A stretch of DNA of 64,000 nucleotides from Sphingobium sp. DEHP117 (GTDB lineage Bacteria > Pseudomonadota > Alphaproteobacteria > Sphingomonadales > Sphingomonadaceae). Under the pieces are notes generated by a model. That model made no database searches. It saw only the letters and a list, made by a program, of their open reading frames with translations, and was not told the origin of the DNA. The position numbers and the translations under genes were made by a program. This document shows, in pieces, positions 1 to 7,567 of the stretch. The stretch's first letter is position 1. Every line of letters starts with the position of its first letter. The DNA lies in NCBI RefSeq assembly GCF_030867385.1, contig NZ_JAPFBJ010000002.1, positions 225,001 through 289,000 on the forward strand. Direction: 5' to 3'.

Positions 1-1083
1 CCGTTCATCTCGGTGCCGGAGGTGCTGATGGGCCGCAGCCTCGATTTCCGCCGCCCCGCCATCGTCAGCCTCGTCGCCTCGGCGGCGGCGGCGGCGGTCG
101 CGCTCACCGGCGCGCTCTCCGGATGGGGTGTGTGGACCCTTGTCTGGGCGCCGATCACGCTCTTCTGGGTACGCGGCATCGGCTATGTGATCGCCACGCG
201 CTTCCTGCCCATCCCCAGCTTCGACTTTCGGGGGACGGGCGGCCTTGTTGCATTCGGCGCGGCTATGCTGGGCAGCCAGCTGCTGTGGCTGGTCCAGACG
301 CAGGCGGATATCGTGATCGGCGGGCGTGTGCTCCAGCCCCATGAGCTGGGCCTCTATGCCGAGGCGCTGTTTCTCACCCAGATCGTCGTCAGCAAGTTCA
401 TCCCACCGCTCAACGATGTCGCCTTCCCGGCCTATGCGCGGATGCAGGCGGACACCGGCGCTATCCGCTGGTCGTTCCTGCGCGCGCTGCGGCTGATCAT
501 GCTCGTCGCCTGCCCGCTCTATTTCGGCATGGCGGCGACGGCCGAGCCGCTGGTCCTCACCCTGTTCGGCGAGAAGTGGCGCGCGATGACGCCTTTCGTC
601 GAACTGCTCGCGCTCGCCATGCCGTTCATGACGGTGCAGGTGATGTTCCCGCCGGTGTGCAACGCGCTGGGGCGGCCGGGTTTGTCCACGGCTATTTCCA
701 TGGTGGGAGCGATAGTGATGCCGCTGTCCTTCCTTGTTGGAATCCAACAGGGCGCGATCGGCCTCGCCTGGGCGTGGTTGCTGGCCTATCCGCTGTTCAC
801 GCTAGCGACGGTGCGAATCGCGGGAGCGCCGATCGGCCTGCGAATCATCGACCTGCTGCCCGCGATCGCCCCGGGCATGCTGTGCTCCGCCGCGATGGCG
901 CTGATCGTGCTGGGCTGCGGGAGTTTACTGCCCGCATCCCTTGCGGCCCCGGTCCGTCTGGCAGTGCTGGTCGCGGCGGGCGGCGCGAGCTTCGTCGCGC
1001 TGCTGCTGATCTTCGCGCGCGGAACCGTCAACGACCTCGTGCGGCTGCTCGTGCGGCGGCAAGCGCCGGGGAACCAGACCTGA
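1..1083 (+). CDS. Polysaccharide/lipopolysaccharide flippase of the MOP superfamily (5' end outside window)
   Basis: An open frame runs from the first base of the window to a TGA at 1081-1083, so the start lies upstream. The 360 visible residues form about nine hydrophobic segments with short polar loops, and carry features of the Wzx/RfbX branch, such as 'QTQADIVIGGRVLQPHELG' near residue 100 and 'PLVLTLFGEKW' near residue 183. Family members flip undecaprenyl-linked oligosaccharides across the inner membrane during exopolysaccharide or O-antigen assembly. The substrate cannot be read from this sequence. The gene probably ends a polysaccharide cluster to the left, because the genes that follow are unrelated. 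Strong palindromes follow the stop codon directly. The family call is confident; the pathway is inference. Confidence 0.85.
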   Translation, partial: PFISVPEVLMGRSLDFRRPAIVSLVASAAAAAVALTGALSGWGVWTLVWAPITLFWVRGIGYVIATRFLPIPSFDFRGTGGLVAFGAAMLGSQLLWLVQTQADIVIGGRVLQPHELGLYAEALFLTQIVVSKFIPPLNDVAFPAYARMQADTGAIRWSFLRALRLIMLVACPLYFGMAATAEPLVLTLFGEKWRAMTPFVELLALAMPFMTVQVMFPPVCNALGRPGLSTAISMVGAIVMPLSFLVGIQQGAIGLAWAWLLAYPLFTLATVRIAGAPIGLRIIDLLPAIAPGMLCSAAMALIVLGCGSLLPASLAAPVRLAVLVAAGGASFVALLLIFARGTVNDLVRLLVRRQAPGNQT

Positions 1084-1115
1084 TCCGAAACAGGCAGCTT
1101 CGCTGCGTTTCGGAT
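1082..1115. repeat. 34-bp palindromic repeat, copy A
   Basis: The arms gatccgaaac and gtttcggat flank a centre containing gcttcgctg. The element begins inside the flippase stop codon. A 35-bp relative with the same arms and centre lies at 6690-6724, so this is a dispersed REP-like unit and not a gene-specific hairpin. Confidence 0.7.
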
Positions 1116-1118
1116 ATG

Positions 1119-1197
1119 CCGCACCAGCCCGCTCCCCCTCCCAACCTCCCGACAGGGTAAACTATGGGAGGTTGGGAGGGGGAGCGGGCTGGTGCGG
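1119..1197. repeat. Perfect 32-bp inverted repeat with 15-bp loop
   Basis: Bases 1119-1150 and 1166-1197 are exact reverse complements; the loop is 1151-1165. The arms are G/C-rich (ccgcaccagcccgctccccc onwards). It lies between the flippase and the convergent CBS gene. It could stop transcription from both sides, but no T-tract follows either arm, so a factor-independent terminator is not shown. Its perfection suggests a recently placed palindromic element. Confidence 0.75.
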
Positions 1198-1203
1198 AAA
1201 CAT

Positions 1204-1225
1204 GAAACTCCGCCTGCGGAGTTTC
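1204..1225. repeat. Short perfect hairpin before the CBS gene end
   Basis: The 22-bp palindrome gaaactccgc-ct-gcggagtttc lies 9 bp beyond the stop codon of the leftward CBS gene. It may protect the 3' end of that mRNA or help end transcription. No clear T-run accompanies it. Confidence 0.5.
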
Positions 1226-1234
1226 CAATAAACC

Positions 1235-1663
1235 CTACGCGCCCTGGATATAATCCCGCATGGCGGCAGCCTCCGCCTCGATCTTGTCGATTCGATATTT
1301 CACCAGATCGCCGATGGAGACGAATCCAACCATCTTGTCTCCGTCAATCACGGGGAGGTGCCGGATGCGCCGCCGGGTCATCAGCGAGAGTGCCGTGATG
1401 ACCGGAGTCTCGGGCGGAACCGTGACGATGGGGCTGGTCATCACCGAGGCAACGCTCGCGCCCAGCACTCCCTCACCCTGTTCGCCCAGCGACCGCACCA
1501 CATCGCGCTCCGACAATATGCCAACCACCTCGCCGCCGTCCACCACCGGCACGCAGCCGATTCGCTTGCCCACCAGCAGGCTCACCGCCTCCTGCACGGT
1601 GGCACTGGAAGAAAGATAGACCACATCATGGCCTTTGCCGGACAAGATGCTCGCAATCGTCAT
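1235..1663 (-). CDS. CBS-domain pair protein
   Basis: A 142-residue soluble protein made almost entirely of two CBS motifs, at about residues 8-60 ('GCVPVVDGGEVVGILSERDV') and 75-125 ('RRIRHLPVIDGDKMVGFVS'). Stand-alone CBS pairs bind adenine nucleotides or related ligands and usually act as regulatory modules. No catalytic domain is attached. I chose the ATG at 1663 because it has a GGAGG seven bases upstream; the frame continues 34 codons further but without family similarity. It diverges from the small membrane protein at 1734. The fold is confident; the ligand and partner are unknown. Confidence 0.85.
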   Translation of the reverse strand: MTIASILSGKGHDVVYLSSSATVQEAVSLLVGKRIGCVPVVDGGEVVGILSERDVVRSLGEQGEGVLGASVASVMTSPIVTVPPETPVITALSLMTRRRIRHLPVIDGDKMVGFVSIGDLVKYRIDKIEAEAAAMRDYIQGA

Positions 1664-1733
1664 GGATGCCCTCCTACCTGTAAACGGTCTTTGTTTGCTT
1701 GATGATCCCACTTTCCTGCGCCAAAGGGAAGAC

Positions 1734-2042
1734 ATGTCGCGCAAAAATGCCCTGGACGATCCCATTATAGCGCAGACCGCCTGGGGCCGTTTTCGCAGGC
1801 TGATGCGGTGGATGGCCCTGTGGGGTGCGCTGCTCGTGGCGGCGGTGCTCGGCTATCTTTATGCTATGGATACGCCCATGCCGATCCACATGATCATCGC
1901 CACCACGGCGGGCGTGTGGTGCACTTTCATGCTCGGCACGGCACTGATGAGCCTCGCCTTTCTTTCCAGCGGCACAGGGCATGACCATCAGATCGAAGAT
2001 TTCCTCAAGAAAGAAGCCGGATATGACGACGAACAGAGCTGA
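1734..2042 (+). CDS. Small inner-membrane protein of unknown function
   Basis: A 102-residue protein with a polar N-terminus and two predicted membrane segments, at about residues 24-43 ('WMALWGALLVAAVLGYLY') and 52-77 ('MIIATTAGVWCTFMLGTALM'), then an acidic, charged C-terminus. The ATG at 1734 follows AAGGGAAG; longer in-frame starts would overlap the divergent CBS promoter. I do not recognise a named family. Its last 20 bases overlap the start of the thioesterase gene, so the two are probably translated together. Confidence 0.7.
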   Translation: MSRKNALDDPIIAQTAWGRFRRLMRWMALWGALLVAAVLGYLYAMDTPMPIHMIIATTAGVWCTFMLGTALMSLAFLSSGTGHDHQIEDFLKKEAGYDDEQS

Positions 2043-2400
2043 TCCTATTTTGCGGGTGGTCCCCATGCCCGGAGACATCAATTCCAACGGCCATATCTTC
2101 GGCGGGTGGGTGTTGAGCCAGATGGACATAGCCGGCGGTATCACCGCCGCGCGCGAAGCGCAGGGACCCGTCGCCACAGTGGCGATCGACACCATGAAGT
2201 TCATCGCCCCGATCCTGCTGCAAGACATCATCTCGCTTTACGCGACCGTCGAGCGGCGCGGCCGCACCTCCCTCGCCATCCGCATCGATGTCATGGCGAG
2301 CAGGGGCCGGGATCGACGGGAAGTGCCGGTGACGAGCGGCCTGTTCACCTTCGTGGCGCTGGACGAAAATCAGAGACCACGGCCGCTGCCGGAGGTATAG
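2023..2400 (+). CDS. Acyl-CoA thioesterase, YciA/BFIT-like hotdog fold
   Basis: A 125-residue single hotdog domain. The stretch 'MPGDINSNGHIFGGWVLSQM' (about residues 14-33) with the following 'DIAGG' is the helix-and-turn signature of YciA-type thioesterases, which hydrolyse short- to long-chain acyl-CoA to free acid and CoA in the cytoplasm. Later segments ('DTMKFIAPILLQDI', 'GRTSLAIRIDVMASR') match the remaining strands. The ATG at 2023 overlaps the upstream small membrane protein gene by 20 bases, with a purine-rich ribosome site in that gene's last codons. The family is confident; substrate length preference is not deducible. Confidence 0.88.
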   Translation: MTTNRADPILRVVPMPGDINSNGHIFGGWVLSQMDIAGGITAAREAQGPVATVAIDTMKFIAPILLQDIISLYATVERRGRTSLAIRIDVMASRGRDRREVPVTSGLFTFVALDENQRPRPLPEV

Positions 2401-2402
2401 GC

Positions 2403-3959
2403 TCAGCGCGCGCTGAAGGTGAGATCTATCCGTTTGCTGCCATGGGCAGGCAGGTTCACGCTGATGAGGCTGTCCGTCCCATCAGGCACCGGCTTTGGGT
2501 TGGCGCTGAGACGGTAGTTGCTGAAGCGGGGAACGCGCAATTCTACGCTCGCCGATGCGGGTAGCGCGTTGGTGAGCGTAATACGGATACGGCGTACATC
2601 TTCGTCGACAGAAAGCGTCTTCTGCTCGAACCGGACCTGATCGCTCCCCCCTGCATCCAGCTCCACCCGCTCGCCCACCGCCTTGTCGTCGAGGCTACTC
2701 TCGCCGATGAGCATATCCGCATCATCCTGGCTCTGCATGATCACTATGCCGCCAGAGGGGAGCGGCAGGCCAAGCCCTTCCTTCGCCTTGTTTTGCATGC
2801 GCAGCGTGACCGCGAGCCCCCCCTCGTCCTGTGCATTCCACGGCTCAATGGTGCGTGTATATAACCGCTGAAACGGCACCTTTGCTTTGCTCAGCAGCGC
2901 GACCTGCTTCTGCCCATTGGGCACGACATCGACCGGCACGGGCACGCGATAGAGCTTGAGATCGCCCAAGTCTTCCTGCTGGGCGGTGACGGCGACCGGC
3001 GCGGCCTGCAGTGACTCGGAGCGCTTCATCGCGGTGACGATGAGATCCGCGCCATCCTCATACATTGCTGGCGCCATCGGCGGAGCGGGCGGAGGTGGAG
3101 GCTGCACGCCCCATGCCGGATAGGTGCTCGTGCCGTCCATCGGCCAGCACTTAAGCGCGAGCGAAGGTGCTTCCGGCTTGGCGCCGAGAGCGCGGAAGTC
3201 GCTGGTCTGGTTGGGCTTGCCCGCCACCGCGAGCAATTGCGTGCCCTGATAGTCCGCGCCGTTGCCGTTGGCGACGGTGAGCCAGGCGGATAGGTCGAGC
3301 GTCTTGCCGTTTTCCGCCACCTTCGCGACATAGCTCGCGTTCCAGTCGAACCCGGTGGCGAGGTAAGTGAGCGTTACATCCGCTGTGGTTACGCTTGGAC
3401 TATTGGTATGCACCGAAAAAGTGGGCTTGGCCGACAGACCCTCGGGCACCGAATCATAGACCAGCGACTCGGGGATACCGGAGCAGCGCAACGCCTCCAC
3501 CCCCTCCGCCGTTTGCAGCACCACCGCACCTCCGGATCCGGAGCGGATGATGGCGTCAGATTCGCTTACCTTGCCTGTGGCGGGATTGGTGCGGCGGATA
3601 TGGACGCGGTTGCCGAGGGTCCCGTCGAGCAGCGAGGCGGGCGAGAGCAGGCGCGCGTCGCGGTTTTTCTCTTCCACCCCGCCCGGCAGACCGGATACAA
3701 CCGCGCTCACCGCGATCATGCCGTCCGCCACGCCTTCGAAGCGCACCACCGATTCGCCGGCGGGCAGGCTGACGCGCCGCTTTTCCGAGATCAGCGCATA
3801 GCCGTTTAGCCAGCCGAGGTTCATTGCCCCGTCCCCGCGCCCCATATCGCGATAGACGGTGACGGAGCTGGACACCGGCGCGCTGCTCACCACCACGCTC
3901 TGCGCAAGGGCGGGCGCACTCGTCAGCGCAAGCAATGAGGCGAGGGCCGCCCGCATCAC
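2403..3959 (-). CDS. DUF4139 secreted protein, downstream paralogue
   Basis: A 518-residue protein with a signal peptide (cleavage expected after 'APALAQ', residue 20). The rest is the DUF4139 beta-rich domain: 'ATGFDWNASYVAKV' (about 201-214) and 'LTNALPASASVELRVP' near the C-terminus are typical. A Pro-rich loop (about 286-299) leads to 'ADLIVTAMKRSESLQAAP' (about 304-321), which resembles the start of a TonB-dependent receptor plug, and then returns to the family sequence 'LGDLKLYRVP'. The gene starts 7 bases after the stop codon of a paralogue, so they form a two-gene operon. The function of DUF4139 proteins is not established; an envelope location is inferred from the signal peptide. Confidence 0.85.
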   Translation of the reverse strand: MMRAALASLLALTSAPALAQSVVVSSAPVSSSVTVYRDMGRGDGAMNLGWLNGYALISEKRRVSLPAGESVVRFEGVADGMIAVSAVVSGLPGGVEEKNRDARLLSPASLLDGTLGNRVHIRRTNPATGKVSESDAIIRSGSGGAVVLQTAEGVEALRCSGIPESLVYDSVPEGLSAKPTFSVHTNSPSVTTADVTLTYLATGFDWNASYVAKVAENGKTLDLSAWLTVANGNGADYQGTQLLAVAGKPNQTSDFRALGAKPEAPSLALKCWPMDGTSTYPAWGVQPPPPPAPPMAPAMYEDGADLIVTAMKRSESLQAAPVAVTAQQEDLGDLKLYRVPVPVDVVPNGQKQVALLSKAKVPFQRLYTRTIEPWNAQDEGGLAVTLRMQNKAKEGLGLPLPSGGIVIMQSQDDADMLIGESSLDDKAVGERVELDAGGSDQVRFEQKTLSVDEDVRRIRITLTNALPASASVELRVPRFSNYRLSANPKPVPDGTDSLISVNLPAHGSKRIDLTFSAR

Positions 3960-3966
3960 GCGCGCC

Positions 3967-5397
3967 TCAATACCGCGTTTCGAAAGTCGCCGTCACCGTG
4001 GCGCTGCCATTGGCAGCGACGGGCACATGCCAGACCGTAGCGTTGGCATCCTTGCGCTCGCTCTTCATCGATTCGGCGGTGATGCGCGTATCCGCCCACC
4101 ACCAGTCGAGGCCCGATTGCACCAGATCGACCGTGACGGCTTCGGGCTTGGCGTTGGTCAGCTCATAGCGCATCGTTGTGCGCCATTTGCTGTCGCCTAG
4201 CCGCTGGCGTTGCTCGACCACCGCTTTCACCTTCACGTCGAACGCCTCGCCAGTCCTCAAGGCAAGGCTGCTTCCCATCGGCGTGTGGCCGATGCCATTC
4301 TCGCCGATGAACTGCGGCGCTCCGGCAGCGTCCTTCATATAAAAGCGCACGGTCCCGGCGGGGAGCGCATCACCCAGCCCGCCCTGGCGGGAGGTGGAGA
4401 ACTTGACCACGCTCGCCGCGCTGTGCGGCTCGTCATTGCCGGAAAGCCAGCCGTTCACGAACTCATAGGTCGCCTGTGCGGCCACGCCCTGCACATCGAG
4501 GAAGCTCACCTGCTTGGTCTGGTTGGTGGCGATCGTCGTGCGGCCGGAAATGGGATAGAGATAGAAGTCACCCAGGCGCTCGCGATTTGCGGATTCGGTT
4601 CCGGCGCGGACCATCGACGGGCGCGCGGGCGCATATTGGGGCCGCGCATAGGGCGGGTAGCCACCGCCATTCTGGTTGACCGCCCCCGCGACCAGCAGCA
4701 TGTTGGCGTTGGTATAGGTGGTGCCGCTGTTGTTGGTGAGCGTGACCCAGCCCTGCACGTCAATCCTGCCCGCCTTGCTGTCAAACAGTGCGACATAATC
4801 GGCATTCCACCCGAGGCCGGGGGTGAGATAGCGGATCGAGGCGGGGCGCGTGCCTGCGCGGTCGCTATCGACCTTCACCGAAAGCGTCGGCTTGGCGCGC
4901 AAGTTTGGCGGCACCTTGTCGAAGATCACGCGCACGGGCAGGCCGTCGTCACGCAGCACCTCGATGCGGTTGCCGATCTGGAGCACCACGCCGCCATTGA
5001 CCGCAAGCACCCGCGCCTGCTCGCGCGTTTCAGCGCCGGATGCGGGGTTGGTGCGCACGATCGTCACCACCTGCCCCACCGCCTTTTCCATCAGCTTGTC
5101 AGGGCTGAGCAGATCATAATCGAAGTTCTGCTCGATAATTGCGGCGCCCGGCGCGGCGAAGGAGAGGGTTTCCGCCCGGATCTGCGCCGAGACATCGGGA
5201 AACTCGATGCGGCTGACCCCTTGAGCGATGGCGAGCTGGCGCACATCCTGCACGAGGGCGAGATTGTTGTTGTAGATGGTGACGGAGACATCGCCCTGCG
5301 CGCTCGGCGCAACCGGGTTGGCGCTGTCCTGCGCGGCGGAGGGGACGGCGGCCAGCGCCAGAGACACGCCCGCGCCTGCCAACAGAAACTGCCTCAT
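3967..5397 (-). CDS. DUF4139 secreted protein, upstream paralogue
   Basis: A 476-residue protein with a signal peptide (start 'MRQFLLAGAGVSLALAAVPS', cleavage near residue 23). It carries the DUF4139 domain: 'VTIYNNNLALVQDVRQ' near the mature N-terminus, 'LTPGLGWNADYVALF' in the middle, 'LGDFYLYPISGRTTI' after a Pro/Tyr-rich loop, and a C-terminal strand-rich segment with 'GLDWWWADTRI'. The ATG at 5397 was preferred over an in-frame start at 5430 because it begins a clean signal peptide. It is the first gene of a tandem pair with the paralogue at 2403-3959. The domain occurs in MuiA-type 'mucoidy inhibitor' proteins, but the activity is unknown. Confidence 0.85.
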   Translation of the reverse strand: MRQFLLAGAGVSLALAAVPSAAQDSANPVAPSAQGDVSVTIYNNNLALVQDVRQLAIAQGVSRIEFPDVSAQIRAETLSFAAPGAAIIEQNFDYDLLSPDKLMEKAVGQVVTIVRTNPASGAETREQARVLAVNGGVVLQIGNRIEVLRDDGLPVRVIFDKVPPNLRAKPTLSVKVDSDRAGTRPASIRYLTPGLGWNADYVALFDSKAGRIDVQGWVTLTNNSGTTYTNANMLLVAGAVNQNGGGYPPYARPQYAPARPSMVRAGTESANRERLGDFYLYPISGRTTIATNQTKQVSFLDVQGVAAQATYEFVNGWLSGNDEPHSAASVVKFSTSRQGGLGDALPAGTVRFYMKDAAGAPQFIGENGIGHTPMGSSLALRTGEAFDVKVKAVVEQRQRLGDSKWRTTMRYELTNAKPEAVTVDLVQSGLDWWWADTRITAESMKSERKDANATVWHVPVAANGSATVTATFETRY

Positions 5398-5500
5398 GCT
5401 CGCTCTCCCTCTTCTCGCGCTCACCCCCAAAACAAAAGGGCGGAGCTTTCTCGCACCGCCCTTTCATCATTGAAACGAGATTATCGCAAGATGAACGGAG

Positions 5501-6400
5501 TTATTCCGCTGCCTCCACCGTCACCTTGCGCGGGCGACCGCGGCGCTTGGGCGCGGGTGCTTCCTCCGCCGCAGGGGCGGGTGTCGGCTCGCTGTCATTA
5601 TCTGCGCGCGAGATGGATGGCGGCAGAACTGCAAGGTCAAGCGTTGGCGCATCGCCGGTATCGGGTGCGGCGGCGGCGCGGGGCTTGCGGCCACGCGGGC
5701 TGCGGCGCGGTGCGGCCTGTTCCTCGACTGCTTCGGCCTGTTGCACCGGCGGCGCAACGCTCGGCTCGGCATCCTGCTGCGCGAGGGCTGGGCTTTCCTG
5801 CCGCTCGTCACGCTCGTTGCGGGCGGACCGATCCACACGCACGCGATTGTCGTAACCGCGTTCGCGCGGCGCGCGGGCCTCGCGCTGTTCGCCATAGTCC
5901 CGGTTGCCGCGATTATCGCGGTTATCACGAGCTTCGCGATTGTCGCGGTTGTCGCGCGGTTCCCGCTGTTCGCGGTAGCCGCGATTGTCCTGAGCCTCCG
6001 CACCGTTTCTGTCGTCGCGGTTGTCGCGTACTTCGCGCGCGTCGCGCATGTCCGCCACGGTGGGCTGCATCATGCCGAACTCGTCCTGGCCGTCCATGCC
6101 GTCGTCATCGAACGGCTCGTCGTTGCGGCGATAGCGGGCCTGCTGCTCTTCCTGGCGCGAGCGGTTGTCCGCGATCACACGGAAATAATGGTCCGCGAAC
6201 TGGAGATAATATTCGGTGTTGACCCGATCACCCGCCAGCTGCGCATCGCGCGCGAGGTTGCGATATTTCTCAAGCAGCTGCGGCGCGTTGCCCCGTGCGC
6301 GACTGTCTATCCGGTTGCCGTTTTCGCCGTTGCGATTACCGCCGTTCGGGCGACCATTATTCCGGCCACGATTGCGGCGGCCGGCCTGACGGTTATTCAT
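5501..6400 (-). CDS. DUF4167 domain protein with Arg/Asp/Asn-rich repeats
   Basis: A 299-residue protein. The N-terminal 90 residues hold the DUF4167 domain: a basic 'MNNRQAGRRNRGRNNGRPNG' start, then 'LLEKYRNLARDAQLAGDRV' and 'NTEYYLQFADHYFRV'. The middle (about 120-190) is a low-complexity tract built on R-D-N-x units. The C-terminus is acidic and Pro/Ala-rich and ends in the AT-hook-like 'KRRGRPRKVTVEAAE'. The basic repeats suggest nucleic-acid binding, which is inference. DUF4167 genes commonly sit beside prmC and prfA in Alphaproteobacteria, as here. The ATG at 6400 follows an AAGGA about 12 bases upstream. Confidence 0.85.
   Translation of the reverse strand: MNNRQAGRRNRGRNNGRPNGGNRNGENGNRIDSRARGNAPQLLEKYRNLARDAQLAGDRVNTEYYLQFADHYFRVIADNRSRQEEQQARYRRNDEPFDDDGMDGQDEFGMMQPTVADMRDAREVRDNRDDRNGAEAQDNRGYREQREPRDNRDNREARDNRDNRGNRDYGEQREARAPRERGYDNRVRVDRSARNERDERQESPALAQQDAEPSVAPPVQQAEAVEEQAAPRRSPRGRKPRAAAAPDTGDAPTLDLAVLPPSISRADNDSEPTPAPAAEEAPAPKRRGRPRKVTVEAAE
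5880..6045 (-). repeat. Imperfect 9-bp coding minisatellite in the DUF4167 gene
   Basis: On the plus strand the tract repeats variants of gttgtcgcg, encoding Asn-Arg-Asp on the minus strand. The repetition is approximate and interrupted by E/Q/R codons. Such tracts can change length by slippage, here always in multiples of three bases. Confidence 0.65.
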
Positions 6401-6682
6401 CAATGGTGGATCCTTGCTTTCAATGCCATCCTTAAACGCACTGCCCGGCGCATGACACAAACGCTGCGCGGGTTCGGGCCGTCCACGACCCGGACCTCCA
6501 TCTCAGCACCAGATGTCCTCAAGAGAGCATCCGACTATTATGGGAGCCAGCCTTGCCCGGATCAAACGATCATCGGGCCTTGCCGCCTCGTCCTAGACGG
6601 TTCAGGTAAAGAAACCAAGAAAAAATGGCTTTGCGGCCGACAAATTCATATTCGCACCAGTTTGAGACAGCGTGGCCGTGTA

Positions 6683-7567
6683 TCATTTTGATCCGAAACG
6701 CGTCGCTTCGCTGACGTTTCGGATGATCGGCTCCGGCCCTGTCGGCGCGCCCAAAATCAATAGACAGCGGGTATGCCCGGCGAGGTCGTTGTGGAGCGAC
6801 ACCTCAAGCCCCTGCGCCGTGAACAGCGCGGCGGCGCTAACCCCCTGATCATGGCCGATCTCCACCGCCGCCATGCCGCCGGGCGTGAGGTGAGCGCCCA
6901 TCTGCGGCGCGAGGATGCGATAGGCATCAAGCCCATCCGGCCCGGCAAAGAGCGCGCCGGGCGGCTCGTAGTCCGCCACATCGGGGGGCAGGACGGCGCT
7001 GGTGGCGATATAGGGTGGGTTGGCAAGGATGAGGTCGAACCGTTCTTCTACCCCCGCAAACCAGTCGCCCAGCGCGAACTCCGCCCGCCCCTCCAGCCCA
7101 CAGCGCAGCGCATTGCCGCGCGCCACCGCCAGCGCCGCCGGGCTGATGTCGACGCCAAGGCCGGTGGCGGACGGCCATTCGGATAAAGCCGCCAGCAACA
7201 GCGCACCGGAACCGGTGCCGAGGTCGAGGATGCGCTTTGGCCCCTCCCTCCCGGCGAAATGCGCCACCGCCACCTCGATCAAAGTCTCGCTATCCGGCCG
7301 CGGGGTGAGCACGTCGCGCGTGACGTTCAAGGTCATCGTCCAGAATTCGCGCGTGCCGACGATTTGCGAGACGGGCTCGTGCGTGAGGCGGCGGTTTATC
7401 AGCGCGGCGAAGCCCTCCGGCTCGTTCATGTCGCGCAGCCGCAGCAGCAGGGCTCCCCGCTCCAGCCCCGCAGCATGGGCCATCAACAGTTCAGCATCGA
7501 GCCGTGGCGTATCGGACACGGACGCAAGCCGGGAGGTGGCCTCGCGCAGCGCGTCGGCCGCGCTCAC
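6683..7567 (-). CDS. prmC: PrmC, release factor glutamine N5-methyltransferase
   Basis: A 294-residue protein that methylates the Gln of the GGQ motif in release factors using S-adenosylmethionine. The SAM-binding loop 'DLGTGSG' is at 115-121 and the catalytic 'NPPY' at 183-186. The helical N-terminal domain that binds the release factor is present. The GTG start at 7567 overlaps the prfA stop (GTGA), so enzyme and substrate are translationally coupled. The last 14 residues ([14 protein letters not shown]) are mostly encoded by a dispersed palindromic repeat and are unlikely to be part of the ancestral protein. Confidence 0.96.
   Translation of the reverse strand: MSAADALREATSRLASVSDTPRLDAELLMAHAAGLERGALLLRLRDMNEPEGFAALINRRLTHEPVSQIVGTREFWTMTLNVTRDVLTPRPDSETLIEVAVAHFAGREGPKRILDLGTGSGALLLAALSEWPSATGLGVDISPAALAVARGNALRCGLEGRAEFALGDWFAGVEERFDLILANPPYIATSAVLPPDVADYEPPGALFAGPDGLDAYRILAPQMGAHLTPGGMAAVEIGHDQGVSAAALFTAQGLEVSLHNDLAGHTRCLLILGAPTGPEPIIRNVSEATRFGSK
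6690..6724. repeat. 35-bp palindromic repeat, copy B, inside the prmC 3' end
   Basis: The same gatccgaaac / gtttcggat arms and gcttcgctg centre as the copy at 1082-1115. Here the palindrome is translated: it encodes most of the last 14 residues of PrmC ([14 protein letters not shown]). The element has therefore replaced or extended the original 3' end of the gene. Confidence 0.7.

Noticed and set aside
4210..6222. A 670-codon open frame on the plus strand
   Set aside because: It lies antisense to the upstream DUF4139 gene and the DUF4167 gene. Its composition (His/Arg/Gly-rich) is that expected of the reverse complement of GC-rich coding DNA, and it matches no family.
5741..6691. A plus-strand frame coding a long hydrophobic repeat protein
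   Set aside because: The Val/Ala/Ile repeats are the antisense reading of the R-D-N minisatellite in the DUF4167 gene, whose N-terminal domain is recognisable.
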